The notes: generated from the sequence alone by a model not told the origin. A stretch of DNA of 64,000 nucleotides from Thiomicrospira sp. ALE5 (GCF_900112445.1 NZ_FOYY01000003.1:1065960-1129959); one strand, 5' to 3'; shown: positions 28,060-36,565, counted from the stretch's first letter. Translations and numbers: made by a program.

Positions 28060-28407
28060 TTACGCGAACCCTAGCATCAGCTTGAGCTTGGATTCTATTT
28101 CTGTTAATTCTGGCTGGGTTAACCGCGTTATAACATCAGACTGAATGCGGTTTTTATCAATCGAACGGGTTTGTTCAAGCACAACATAGGAGGTTTTTAA
28201 TAGACGTTCACGCGGCGGAATCTCAACCCTTAAAGCCGCCAACTCTGGCCAAAACTGGGTGGTCAAGGGTACCACCATCACAACCGGTAATCCCGCTTCA
28301 ATCAAGGGTGTTGCGGTTAACACCACGACTGGCCTAATTTTGCCGATTTCTGCGCCTTGATTTGGATTGAGTCGGGCGAGCACCACGTCCGCGCGTACAA
28401 AACTCAC
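28060..28407 (-). CDS. MazF/PemK-type toxin of a toxin-antitoxin pair
   Basis: A 115-aa endoribonuclease-type toxin. The segments RADVVLARLNPNQGAEIGKIRPVVVL, VVPLTTQFWP and VVLEQTRSIDKNRI follow the PemK/MazF fold, with the conserved Arg-Pro pair near the N-terminus. I place the start at a GTG (28407) that overlaps the antitoxin stop as GTGA, with AAAGG upstream; two earlier alternative start codons (TTG and GTG) exist in frame. Coupled translation keeps toxin below antitoxin. It presumably cleaves mRNA when the antitoxin is degraded. Confidence 0.85.
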   Translation of the reverse strand: MSFVRADVVLARLNPNQGAEIGKIRPVVVLTATPLIEAGLPVVMVVPLTTQFWPELAALRVEIPPRERLLKTSYVVLEQTRSIDKNRIQSDVITRLTQPELTEIESKLKLMLGFA

Positions 28408-28679
28408 TGCCACCAACCTTTTACGGCCTTATCTGGCTCGACTTCGGTGGCTGAAAACTCGCCACTCATTTCGGCGATATGCTGTTGGAGTAATGGCGAG
28501 CTTTGAATGGATTGGGCCGCCTCTACCATCGCTTGCAAAGCAAGTTCTTGTTGCGTTTGCTGCACAAAGCGCTCCAAAGCACGGCGTGCAAAATCTGAAC
28601 GCGTTAATTGCTGTCTTGCCGCTAAATCACGAATTTGGTGCTCTAAGCTCTCTGGCAAACGTAAGGTTAATGTGCTCAT
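28404..28679 (-). CDS. Ribbon-helix-helix antitoxin
   Basis: A 91-aa antitoxin. The first 45 residues (MSTLTLRLPESLEHQIRDLA through SDFARRALERFV) are a ribbon-helix-helix DNA-binding domain; the C-terminal half, ending EPDKAVKGWWQ, should wrap and block the toxin. First gene of the pair, overlapping the toxin by 4 bp. The promoter region contains inverted repeats expected for autoregulation. Confidence 0.85.
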   Translation of the reverse strand: MSTLTLRLPESLEHQIRDLAARQQLTRSDFARRALERFVQQTQQELALQAMVEAAQSIQSSPLLQQHIAEMSGEFSATEVEPDKAVKGWWQ

Positions 28680-28690
28680 AGCCTTCTCTC

Positions 28691-28715
28691 AGTACAATAC
28701 GTACTACAAATTGTA
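28691..28715. promoter_or_regulatory. Candidate operator of the toxin-antitoxin operon
   Basis: Two adjacent inverted repeats, AGTAC-5 nt-GTACT (28691-28705) and TACAA-A-TTGTA (28705-28715), lie 12-36 bp upstream of the antitoxin start. Position and symmetry fit binding by a ribbon-helix-helix dimer. Confidence 0.45.
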
Positions 28716-28738
28716 ACACAGCAAGCGTAATTAATAGA

Positions 28739-30823
28739 CTACTTGGCTTTGGCGGCTAACAAGGCGCGGATTTGCTCGAGCTGCGCATTACCATGCGCTT
28801 TCACCTCTTCCTTGCTTAACTCAACACCAGGTTTGCCTTCCCACTGCAACACCTCTTGTGGCAATTCATATAAAAACCGGCTCGGCTCACAAGGCGTGTC
28901 TTCGCCATACTTACGGCGCTTTTGGGCATAGGTGATCGTCAGCGAACGCTGGGCACGGGTAATGCCGACATAAGCCAAACGTCGCTCCTCTTCCAGGCCG
29001 GGGGATTCGAGGTTTTGCTTGTGTGGCAGCATTTCTTCTTCCACGCCGATTAAAAACACATGTGGAAACTCCAACCCTTTAGACGCGTGCAAGGTCATTA
29101 GGCTAATCATGTCATGCTCTTTTTCGTCTTCGTTGCGCTCCATAATATCCATCAGCGTCATGTGCGACACCACCTTGGCTAATTTAAGCTGGTCACCGTC
29201 TTCCTCATCGGCTTTTTTAACAATCCGTTCAATCCACAGCAGCAAATCGCGCACGTTTGCTATGCGTTTTTCAGCGGTTTTAACTGAGCTGGCCGTTTCC
29301 ATCAGCCAATTATCATATTCAATTTTATCTAACACACCGCGCACAAAGGCCACCATCTCAACGCCTTCGACCGACTCGGCCTCCTTAACCCAATCCAATA
29401 ACACCTGCCCAAACAATTGCACGCGCTTGAGCGATTTTTCTGACAAGATTTGGGTTAACCCAAACTCTTGGGTGGCATCAAACAGGCTGATGCCTCGGTT
29501 GGTCGCATAGGTCGCCAGTTTTTCAAGCGTTGTGGCGCCGATCTCACGCCGCGGGGTATTGATAATGCGCAAAAACGCGGCATCATCATCGGGATTCACA
29601 ATCAGCTTCAAATAAGACATCACATCTTTAATTTCAGCCTTATCAAAAAACGACTGGCCGCCCGATAAAATATAAGGCAAATTTTGCTCACGCAGCGCAC
29701 GCTCAATTAAGCGGGCCTGGTGATTACCGCGATACAAAATGGCATAGTCGCGGTTTTTAGTGCGATGCTGAAATTTATGCACCACTAATTCCGACACCAC
29801 CCGCTCGGCTTCTTGGTTTTCATTGGCGCAGGCAATCACCCGAATCGGATCGCCCATGCCCATTTCACTCCACAGACGCTTTTCAAACACGTGCGGGTTA
29901 TTTGCAATCAACTGGTTAGCGCTATTCAAAATACGTTGGCTAGAGCGATAATTTTGCTCCAGTTTCACTAAATGCAAGCCGGGGAAATCCTGCTGCAACA
30001 ACGCCAAGTTTTCTGGTTGTGCACCTCGCCAAGCATAAATCGATTGGTCGTCATCACCCACCACGGTCAACTTGCCGTTTAGCCCGACCAACTGGCGCAC
30101 TAGTTTATATTGCGCCGCATTGGTGTCTTGATACTCATCCACCAACAAATAGCGCACTTTGTTTTGCCATTTTTCTAAAATTTGCGGCTGTTCGTTAAAC
30201 AAACGTACCGGCAAACCAATCAAGTCGTCAAAATCGACTGCATTATACGCGTGGAGTTGTTTTTGATAAGCGGCATACAGCCGCGCACGCGCCTGGCCCA
30301 ACGGGTCTTCAGCCATCTCTAGGGCAATTTGCGGGTCAAGATGTTGGTTTTTCCATGCCGAAATCTCCCACTGCACGCCGGCGAGCTCTTCCGGATCCAG
30401 GTCATTTTTTTTCATCAACTCTTTCAGAATTTGGCCGCTATCGGTCGCATCCATAATCGAAAAATTGGCTTTGTAATTGAGCGCCTTATATTCCTGACGA
30501 ATAATGTTTAAGCCCAGATTATGGAAGGTGGACACATTTAAGCCTTTCGCCGGGGTATCGACCATCAGTTTGGTGACCCGCTCTTTCATTTCCCGCGCGG
30601 CTTTGTTGGTGAAGGTCACCGCATAAATCTGGTGCGGCTTATAGTCGTGCTTGCGCACTAAATGGGCGATTTTTTCAGTGATAACACGCGTCTTTCCACT
30701 GCCGGCGCCTGCTAGCACCAGCAAGGGCGTATCAATGTGCAATACCGCTTCAAGTTGACGGGGGTTTAAACTGTGCATTGTTTGCTGAGCATCTGATTTA
30801 AAAGGTAGAATATGATAAAACAT
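28739..30823 (-). CDS. rep: ATP-dependent DNA helicase Rep
   Basis: Superfamily 1A 3'-5' helicase that helps replication forks move past bound proteins. 694 aa. Motifs include NPRQLEAVLHIDTPLLVLAG with GAGSGKT, VTFTNKAAREMKERV, LVDEYQDTNAAQYKLVR, GDDDQSIYAWRGA, LEQNYRSSQRIL and LMTLHASKGLEFPHVF. The wording matches Rep rather than UvrD or PcrA. The family-like N-terminus begins at MHSLNPRQ (30778); translation could start there or at 30823, and neither has a strong ribosome-binding site. Both are compatible with function. Confidence 0.92.
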   Translation of the reverse strand: MFYHILPFKSDAQQTMHSLNPRQLEAVLHIDTPLLVLAGAGSGKTRVITEKIAHLVRKHDYKPHQIYAVTFTNKAAREMKERVTKLMVDTPAKGLNVSTFHNLGLNIIRQEYKALNYKANFSIMDATDSGQILKELMKKNDLDPEELAGVQWEISAWKNQHLDPQIALEMAEDPLGQARARLYAAYQKQLHAYNAVDFDDLIGLPVRLFNEQPQILEKWQNKVRYLLVDEYQDTNAAQYKLVRQLVGLNGKLTVVGDDDQSIYAWRGAQPENLALLQQDFPGLHLVKLEQNYRSSQRILNSANQLIANNPHVFEKRLWSEMGMGDPIRVIACANENQEAERVVSELVVHKFQHRTKNRDYAILYRGNHQARLIERALREQNLPYILSGGQSFFDKAEIKDVMSYLKLIVNPDDDAAFLRIINTPRREIGATTLEKLATYATNRGISLFDATQEFGLTQILSEKSLKRVQLFGQVLLDWVKEAESVEGVEMVAFVRGVLDKIEYDNWLMETASSVKTAEKRIANVRDLLLWIERIVKKADEEDGDQLKLAKVVSHMTLMDIMERNEDEKEHDMISLMTLHASKGLEFPHVFLIGVEEEMLPHKQNLESPGLEEERRLAYVGITRAQRSLTITYAQKRRKYGEDTPCEPSRFLYELPQEVLQWEGKPGVELSKEEVKAHGNAQLEQIRALLAAKAK

Positions 30824-30863
30824 ATTGCAACGGCATGAAGCCTAAGTTCAAGGAGTCGCCATA

Positions 30864-31412
30864 ATGAAGCCAGCATTTTTTCCGCACTATACGGTCCAAG
30901 ATTACGAGATATGGCAAGGCGACTGGGAATTAATTGGCGGATTTCCGGTTGCGATGTCGCCTGCGCCGGTGATAAGTCATCAATATGTCAATGGTGCTTT
31001 CTTCCGCCATTTTGACGAACAACTTGAAAACTGTGCCAAGTGTCACCCACTACAAGAATCAGATTGGCGTATCTATGACGATACTGTGGTACGCCCTGAC
31101 ACGGTGATCGTATGCTATAAGCCCGACAAGTTTTTAACTAAGCGCCCGGAACTCATTATCGAAGTACTCTCCCCTTCGACGGCACGCCTAGATGAAACCA
31201 CCAAACTTGAACTCTATCAAACCGAAGGGGTACCTTATTACATTTTGGTTGATCCAACCAAACTGATCGCCAAGGTTTATCAGCTCAAGGATGGTCGCTA
31301 CATTAAAGTGAATGATTTCATTAATGGTCAGTGCTCTATCGAACTGAGTGACTGTGCATTTGAATTGGATTTTGGTTTAGTATTTGACCGCGTGCGCAAG
31401 GTACTGGATTAA
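30864..31412 (+). CDS. Uma2 family protein (DUF820, putative PD-(D/E)XK nuclease fold)
   Basis: 182 aa. YEIWQGDWELIGGFPVAMSP, the central VRPDTVIVC and ELIIEVLSPSTARLDETTKL are the hallmarks of the Uma2/DUF820 group, whose Asp and Glu-x-Leu residues match a restriction-endonuclease-like active site. The biological role is unknown; members are especially numerous in cyanobacteria. It is divergent from rep and 61 bp upstream of metY. AAGGAGTCGCC precedes the ATG. Confidence 0.85.
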   Translation: MKPAFFPHYTVQDYEIWQGDWELIGGFPVAMSPAPVISHQYVNGAFFRHFDEQLENCAKCHPLQESDWRIYDDTVVRPDTVIVCYKPDKFLTKRPELIIEVLSPSTARLDETTKLELYQTEGVPYYILVDPTKLIAKVYQLKDGRYIKVNDFINGQCSIELSDCAFELDFGLVFDRVRKVLD

Positions 31413-31473
31413 AAGGACAAAAATACATTTGCCCAACTCGACTGGCGCTAAACAACCACAATTAGGAGAAACC

Positions 31474-32754
31474 ATGAAGCTTGAAACTATTGCATTACAT
31501 GGCGGTTATCAGCCGGAAGACACCACCAAGTCGGTGGCAGTGCCGATTTATCAAACCACATCGTTTGCGTTTGATGATGCGCAACACGCAGCCGATTTAT
31601 TTGACCTCAAGGTTGCAGGCAATATCTACTCGCGCATTATGAACCCGACTAATGCGGTACTGGAAAGCCGTATCGCTGCAATGGAAGGCGGCATAGCAGG
31701 CCTAGCGGTGTCGTCCGGCATGGCCGCGATTACCTACACCATTCAAACCCTGGCCGAAGCCGGTGATAATATTCTCAGCACCGGCGAACTTTATGGCGGC
31801 ACTTACAACCTGTTTGCCCACACCTTGCCGCGCCAAGGATTAGAGGTGCGTTTTTTTAACAAGGATGCCGCAGATAATGAGATCGCACAGCTGATTGATG
31901 CCAACACCAAGCTGCTCTATTGTGAAACCGTCGGCAATCCATCCGGCGGCATTGCCGATATTGAACGCTTGGCAAAATTAGCGCACCAACACGGCATTCC
32001 GCTGGTCGTCGATAACACCGTGGCATCACCGGTACTTTGGCGACCGATTGAACAGGGCGCGGATATTGTGATTCATTCGGCCACTAAATATATTGGCGGC
32101 CACGGCACCACCATTGGTGGCGTGATTGTCGATTCCGGAAAATTCCCCTGGGCAGAGCATGCCGAGCGTTTCCCGTTATTGAATACGCCGGATGTGTCTT
32201 ATCATGGCGTGACCTACACCCAGGACTTTGGCGCGGCAGCGTTTATTGCGCGGTGTCGCGTGGTACCACTGCGTAATATGGGCGCGGCCTTGTCACCGAT
32301 GAATGCGTTCCAATTACTGCAAGGTTTGGAAACCCTGGCTTTGCGCATGGAGCGAATTTGCGACAACACGCAAAAAGTTGCTGAATTCTTAGCCCAACAC
32401 CAACAAGTGGCTTGGGTGAACTATGCAGGCCTGGCGAGCCACAAAGACTACGCACTGGCCAACAAGTACTTAAATGGCAAAGCCTCCGGCATTCTCAGTT
32501 TCGGCTTAAAATCGGGGCGTGAAGGCACGCGTCAATTCTATGACGCGCTGCAAATGATTATTCGTTTGGTGAATATTGGTGATGCCAAATCTTGTGCCAG
32601 CATTCCGGCAGAAACCACCCATCGCCAACTTAATGATGCAGAACTCAAAACTGCCGGTGTGTCACCGGAAATGGTACGGTTATCTATTGGCATTGAACAT
32701 ATCGACGACATCCTCGCCGATATAGACCAAGCCCTCACCGCGGCTAAAGCTTAA
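31474..32754 (+). CDS. metY: O-acetylhomoserine aminocarboxypropyltransferase (sulfhydrylase)
   Basis: PLP-dependent enzyme making homocysteine directly from O-acetylhomoserine and sulfide, so it links methionine synthesis to sulfide supply. 426 aa from the ATG at 31474, behind TAGGAG; an upstream in-frame start has no such site. Characteristic segments are GGYQPEDTTKSVAVPIYQTT, LAVSSGMAAITYTIQTLAEA, DNTVASP and the PLP lysine in VIHSATKYIGGHGTTIGG. The insert SPMNAFQLLQGLETLALRM marks the MetY rather than MetB subgroup. The gene ends 6 bp before a 36-bp palindrome. Confidence 0.92.
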   Translation: MKLETIALHGGYQPEDTTKSVAVPIYQTTSFAFDDAQHAADLFDLKVAGNIYSRIMNPTNAVLESRIAAMEGGIAGLAVSSGMAAITYTIQTLAEAGDNILSTGELYGGTYNLFAHTLPRQGLEVRFFNKDAADNEIAQLIDANTKLLYCETVGNPSGGIADIERLAKLAHQHGIPLVVDNTVASPVLWRPIEQGADIVIHSATKYIGGHGTTIGGVIVDSGKFPWAEHAERFPLLNTPDVSYHGVTYTQDFGAAAFIARCRVVPLRNMGAALSPMNAFQLLQGLETLALRMERICDNTQKVAEFLAQHQQVAWVNYAGLASHKDYALANKYLNGKASGILSFGLKSGREGTRQFYDALQMIIRLVNIGDAKSCASIPAETTHRQLNDAELKTAGVSPEMVRLSIGIEHIDDILADIDQALTAAKA

Positions 32755-32760
32755 AGCAAA

Positions 32761-32796
32761 AATCCCCGCTTCACCAGGCCTGGTGAAGCGGGGATT
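32761..32796. terminator. 36-bp perfect palindrome with CAGGCCTG at its centre
   Basis: Eighteen-base arms are perfectly complementary around the axis between 32778 and 32779; the central eight bases are CAGGCCTG. As a hairpin it has CCCCGCTTC/GAAGCGGGG arms, and the minus-strand side continues into a run of T (GGGGATTTTTG). It most likely terminates the converging metY and 32840-33097 transcripts. With no loop bases of its own, the RNA must open the motif at the apex. Confidence 0.7.
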
Positions 32797-32839
32797 ATTC
32801 GCTGTTTTTACAGGCTTTATAAAAATCTTAAACCTGTGA

Positions 32840-33097
32840 CTAACACTTATCCGTTGGGCAGCTTGAGCAACCGATTTGTTTTTTATTAAAAATCCGCTGA
32901 TACAACATCACCGCCACCAAGGTGCTAATCACACTCAACGCAATCAGCGGCCAAAACGCCGGAATCATCTCCCAACCGACCGCCAAGGTGATCTCGCTGT
33001 GCGCATCCAAACGCTCTACCAAATGCCAATTTTCTAAATGGCTATCTAAATAATAAATCAACAACCCTACCGCAATAATCAGCGCCACAATACACAT
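32840..33097 (-). CDS. Small inner-membrane protein with C-terminal cysteines
   Basis: 85 aa with two predicted transmembrane helices (about residues 2-17 and 47-67) and a 30-residue loop between them. The tail CSSCPTDKC holds three cysteines, as in small metal- or redox-handling segments, but I recognise no family. A TAGGAG site lies 8 nt upstream of the ATG. An ATG followed at once by TAA (33103-33098) lies between this site and the start codon and abuts it. Convergent with metY. Confidence 0.6.
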   Translation of the reverse strand: MCIVALIIAVGLLIYYLDSHLENWHLVERLDAHSEITLAVGWEMIPAFWPLIALSVISTLVAVMLYQRIFNKKQIGCSSCPTDKC

Positions 33098-33120
33098 TTA
33101 CATTTCTCCTAATAGATGAC

Positions 33121-33138
33121 ACAACCAGGCCTGGTTGT
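33121..33138. repeat. 18-bp palindrome centred on CAGGCCTG
   Basis: ACAACCAGG and its complement meet at the axis between 33129 and 33130. It is intergenic, between the small membrane protein start and the decayed PIN gene, and has no T-tract, so it is better seen as an intergenic copy of the iterated motif than as a terminator. Confidence 0.6.
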
Positions 33139-33180
33139 TGATCGAACAATTTCCATTTGATATCTAGCACCGCCATCAGC

Positions 33181-33385
33181 TCATTGCCACGATAAATCAT
33201 CAGATTTATAATTGTGACTCCGAAAGCGCAAGCTTTTTAAACCGACATTAATAAACTCATTAATCACTTGAGTTGAAATCATGCTAGGCTGGCCAAATAA
33301 AACACTGTTCGCCCTTTCCGCCTTTTCTGCTTCTGTGCTTGAGTAGGCATAGATGAGTATATTCGTGTCGAAAAAAAGCCTTCAT
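33181..33385 (-). pseudogene. Decayed PIN-domain (VapC-like) toxin
   Basis: Downstream of the small antitoxin-like gene, the minus strand encodes FFDTNILIYAYSSTEAEKAE and STQVINEFINVGLKSL, the N-terminal half of a PIN ribonuclease (first catalytic Asp in DTN, later Glu in NEF). The ATG at 33385 is out of frame with this: a run of seven T residues shifts the frame, and six would restore it. The domain then ends at a TGA (33181-33183) after about 65 residues, lacking the C-terminal aspartates. Two defects make it a pseudogene. Confidence 0.7.
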
Positions 33386-33388
33386 TGC

Positions 33389-33583
33389 TTAACGCTCATT
33401 CGCTTCATCACGATTAAACTTGAAGTCACGAGCATCAATCGCTAATGCCGATAAACGCTGACGTTCCCTAGGCGCATCGTCGGTTTCGATAACAACTCGA
33501 GCATGCTTGTTTTTAAACTGCTCAAAATTCGAAATCTTGAGATATTCATTGACCACATCGGCTTCAAATTCAATGGCATACAT
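33389..33583 (-). CDS. Antitoxin-like small protein, partner of the decayed PIN toxin
   Basis: A 64-aa protein starting MYAIEFEADVVNEYLKISNF, resembling short antitoxins that pair with PIN toxins, with a charged C-terminus (ALAIDARDFKFNRDEANER). Stop codon is 3 bp before the toxin pseudogene ATG, the usual toxin-antitoxin arrangement. A GTG at 33607 in frame could extend it by eight residues. The family is assigned from context and length. Confidence 0.55.
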   Translation of the reverse strand: MYAIEFEADVVNEYLKISNFEQFKNKHARVVIETDDAPRERQRLSALAIDARDFKFNRDEANER

Positions 33584-33685
33584 TTTAATCAACTCATTTG
33601 TTAACACTTAGTATAAGGTATTTATGACAATTTTAAGATACTACCCTTGCAATGGGCGTGAGCTCTACATGAATTAGTCAAGAAA

Positions 33686-34336
33686 TTACAAATGCCCTGT
33701 TTTTACCCAAATCAAGGTGTCTTGCTCAACATAGGGATGATGACGACTTGCATGCGGACTGCGCAACCAACTGCCTTTAGGATAGCGACCGTGCTCATCA
33801 ATAAACTCTCCCTCCAGTACAAAAATTTCTTCACCACCATAATGCGTATGAGGCTGAAACACCTCACCAGCAGGCCACCAAACCAAAGCCGTATGCTCAG
33901 TGCCATACTGATGCAATCCCATCACCTTGAGTCCACCATGCCCCGCTTGCCAGGCCTGCCCTTGTGTATTTATCGCCAAAGTCTGGGTATCGCCCGGCTG
34001 AAATTGCTCCAGTTTCACAAACAACACGCAGCCCTCTTTGGAAAACGGCGCATGTTGCGAACCAGGCGGATTGCGTAAATAACTACCGGCGGGATAATCG
34101 CCACACTCATCAGAAAACACCCCTTCCAACACAAAAATCTCTTCCCCTTGAGGGTGTTGATGCGGTGGAAAAGCCGAACCGGGCATAAACTGGACAACAC
34201 TGGTGGTGCGACCAGACTCGGCGGCCTCACGCTCCAACGGTTTGCGCTGCACACCATCGGCACGACTGCCAAACCAGGCCTGCTTGGTGGTGTTCACCAG
34301 GACACGCTGGGTTAAATCTAAGTTTATTTCGTCCAT
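33686..34336 (-). CDS. Two-domain cupin protein, ChrR-like
   Basis: 216 aa from the ATG at 34336 with AAAGGA upstream. It contains two ChrR-type cupin barrels in tandem: PGSAFPPHQHPQGEEIFVLE (first) and PHTHYGGEEIFVLEGEF (second), each with the His-x-His...Glu set that binds a divalent metal. The two halves look like a duplication. It lacks the N-terminal anti-sigma helices of ChrR, so a stand-alone metal-binding sensor or dioxygenase-like protein is more probable. Divergent from the methyltransferase gene. Confidence 0.8.
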   Translation of the reverse strand: MDEINLDLTQRVLVNTTKQAWFGSRADGVQRKPLEREAAESGRTTSVVQFMPGSAFPPHQHPQGEEIFVLEGVFSDECGDYPAGSYLRNPPGSQHAPFSKEGCVLFVKLEQFQPGDTQTLAINTQGQAWQAGHGGLKVMGLHQYGTEHTALVWWPAGEVFQPHTHYGGEEIFVLEGEFIDEHGRYPKGSWLRSPHASRHHPYVEQDTLIWVKTGHL

Positions 34337-34420
34337 TACCATTCCTTTCACTGATCTTAAACCTACTTGACCACCTTCGCTTATAATAGAAGTTCTTATT
34401 TACGAGATGTGTATAAAATT

Positions 34421-35005
34421 ATGGCCAGCATTGCCGAACTCAAACAAGACCTCACCATTCAAACCCAGCTACTAGGCACGCCACTTACCTTTAAAACGAC
34501 CTGGGGCATTTTTAGTCCACGAGAAATTGATGCAGGAACCCTACTTCTACTGCGCTATTTAAACATTCAACCTGATGAAGTCGCCCTAGATATTGGCTGT
34601 GGTTACGGCCCTATTGGCTTGGCTATTGCAGCCAAGGCGCCTCAAGGACAAGTTCATATGGTCGATAAAGACTTTGTCGCTGTGGATTATGCCAATAAAA
34701 ATGCCCGTTTAAATGGCTTTGATCATGCCAAGGCTTACTTATCCAATGGATTAAGCGCGGTGCCCAAGGAAATACAATTTACGACCGTCGTGTCAAATAT
34801 TCCCGCCAAGGTCGGCAAGGAAATGTTGAGTATTCTATTGCACGATATTCATACTCAACTAGCACCGGGCGGCCAATTAGTCGTCGTGACAATTAACGGA
34901 TTACGAGACTACATGAAGCGTAATTTTAAAGAAGTCTTTGGTAATTACGAAAAAGTCAAGCAGGGCAAGGATTACACGATATCGAGAGCGGTTAAATCGG
35001 AGTAG
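34421..35005 (+). CDS. Class I SAM-dependent methyltransferase (RsmC-like), integration target
   Basis: 194 aa from the ATG at 34421. TFKTTWGIFSPREIDAGTLLLL followed by ALDIGCGYGPIGLAIA (SAM-binding motif I) and VVSNIPAKVGKEML (motif IV, NPP-like) assign it to the RsmC/YbiN-type methyltransferases that act on RNA bases or small amines. Its last 29 codons are part of an 87-bp direct repeat found again at 40574-40660: the integrative element inserted here and kept the reading frame by supplying its own copy of the 3' end. The present C-terminus RAVKSE differs from the displaced one (RAVKE). Confidence 0.85.
   Translation: MASIAELKQDLTIQTQLLGTPLTFKTTWGIFSPREIDAGTLLLLRYLNIQPDEVALDIGCGYGPIGLAIAAKAPQGQVHMVDKDFVAVDYANKNARLNGFDHAKAYLSNGLSAVPKEIQFTTVVSNIPAKVGKEMLSILLHDIHTQLAPGGQLVVVTINGLRDYMKRNFKEVFGNYEKVKQGKDYTISRAVKSE
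34910..34996 (+). repeat. Left attachment repeat (attL) of the integrative element
   Basis: 87 bp identical to 40574-40660 except one base (G at 34990, C at 40654); the first 80 bp are identical without gap. It comprises codons of the methyltransferase C-terminus (YMKRNFKEVFGNYEKVKQGK onwards). Confidence 0.9.
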
Positions 35006-35007
35006 AA

Positions 35008-35038
35008 AAACTGGACATAGATTAAAAAAACTGGACAT
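35008..35038 (+). repeat. Repeated AACTGGACAT boxes near attL
   Basis: AAACTGGACAT occurs twice in 31 bp with a 20-bp period (two helical turns), and a related AACTGGAC lies at 35071-35078 before the integrase start. Matching boxes sit near the right end (40491-40500). They are candidate integrase arm-type or excisionase binding sites. Confidence 0.55.
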
Positions 35039-35097
35039 GAAAGCTTGAAAATACCTTCCAACTGGTCTTAAACTGGACTCAAAAAAAGGGCAAGCTT

Positions 35098-36492
35098 ATG
35101 ACCAGATCAGCTACAAAAATCATCAAAATAAAATCTGAAACCAACAGAATTAAACTCACCGACAAAGCAGCATGCGGCCTAAAACCAAGATCAAGAGTTT
35201 ATGCTGTTTGGGATGACATAGTTCCCAACTTGCACATCCTTGTTCAGCCAACAGGCAATAAGGGTTTTTATGTTAGAAAGAACAGCAAGAAGAGAAAGCT
35301 TGGTGAAGTTGGCATCATAACAGTTGATGAAGCTAGAAAAGCTGCAAGACTTGCACTGGCTGAAGGAATTGAACCTTCAAGACATATTGGCAAGTCACTT
35401 GAAACAGCATTTGATGAGTATTTAAAAAATAAAAAACTTTCTAAAGGATTTGGATCAAACCTAAACCAATGCAAAAGAGTGTTCTCCAAACTCCTTCAGA
35501 AGCCCATCACAAGCATTTCTAAGCAAGACATAGCCAATGCCATATCTTCAGCAAAAAAATGCAATGGCGGCCCTATGGCGGACTCTACAAAGGATTCTGC
35601 GTTAAATGTTCTCTCATCCGTGTTTAGTTACCAAATAGCAATTGAAGCCATAGATGACAATCCAGTAAAAAACATTAAAAAAAGAATACCTAAGCTCAAG
35701 ATACACAAAAGAACCAATAGACTCAGCAACACTGAAGAACTTTCAGCTTTCACACAATGGTATTTTCAATTTGAGGGTATTACAGCATCAAACCTTCCAA
35801 CAGGCATCTCTTACAAGAACATCCTAGACTTCAAGCTGACAAGACTAGCAGGCCTGTTTTTATTACTCACTGGTTGCAGAATCAGCGAAGCATTAAATCT
35901 TAGAAAAGAAGATATCAAAACTGATAACGGCACAGACACAAACGGAAATACCAAACCATTCACACTAACATTCAGAGAAACCAAAAACGGTACCGACCTT
36001 ACACTTCAAATGCCAACCCACCTGTTCTTAGTTATCCAAGAAGCCATGACACTCTCAAGTGCAGACAACCCTTTTGTTTTCAGAGCCAACAACACTTCAG
36101 AAGGCAGCATGTATTCTCGAATCGAAAGATCACTTGCAAAGATTCAGATTAATAGTGAACCGCTCAACCCACACGATTTAAGACGCACTGCAGCCTACCT
36201 CATGGCATTTGCAGGCATACCAGAGCCAGATATAGCGGTAGTTCTTAATCATCACTCAGGAAGCATGACAGAGCGCTATATTGGCGAACTGACAGATAGA
36301 ACATTTGGCATTCTTGGCAGATATCACAGCTATCTAAATAGACTAATTTACCTTGATGATGATCAATATAGACACTATGGACTAGCCTTATATACTGGTT
36401 CAAGTAGCGATTCCACCGAGACAGTTCCGCTTAAGGAAATTTATAACAAGGAGCATATGAAGGAAATTGACACAAGACATTACTACTCTTAA
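35098..36492 (+). CDS. Tyrosine recombinase / integrase
   Basis: 464-aa site-specific integrase. The N-terminal arm-binding domain contains RVYAVWDDIVPNLHILVQPT and GEVGIITVDEARKAARLAL, as in P4-type integrases. A SAM-like core-binding domain follows from about residue 100. The catalytic domain shows LLLTGCRISEALNLRKEDI (Arg I), LNPHDLRRTAAYL (His-x-x-Arg), LNHHSG and the nucleophile region MTERYIG. All catalytic residues are present, so it should be active. AAGGG precedes the ATG. An extra 50 residues after the active-site tyrosine are unusual. It directs integration at the adjacent methyltransferase 3' end. Confidence 0.92.
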   Translation: MTRSATKIIKIKSETNRIKLTDKAACGLKPRSRVYAVWDDIVPNLHILVQPTGNKGFYVRKNSKKRKLGEVGIITVDEARKAARLALAEGIEPSRHIGKSLETAFDEYLKNKKLSKGFGSNLNQCKRVFSKLLQKPITSISKQDIANAISSAKKCNGGPMADSTKDSALNVLSSVFSYQIAIEAIDDNPVKNIKKRIPKLKIHKRTNRLSNTEELSAFTQWYFQFEGITASNLPTGISYKNILDFKLTRLAGLFLLLTGCRISEALNLRKEDIKTDNGTDTNGNTKPFTLTFRETKNGTDLTLQMPTHLFLVIQEAMTLSSADNPFVFRANNTSEGSMYSRIERSLAKIQINSEPLNPHDLRRTAAYLMAFAGIPEPDIAVVLNHHSGSMTERYIGELTDRTFGILGRYHSYLNRLIYLDDDQYRHYGLALYTGSSSDSTETVPLKEIYNKEHMKEIDTRHYYS

Positions 36493-36565
36493 TATCTCTT
36501 ATATTCAGGTATAAATGCACTACTATAAAAAACTTTATTCAGTCATTTTGATTTGAGAACATAAC

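Noticed and set aside
33098-33180. A functional C-terminal half of the PIN toxin beyond the stop codon
   Set aside because: Frames after 33181 on the minus strand show no catalytic aspartate pattern of the PIN domain; only a palindrome is present.
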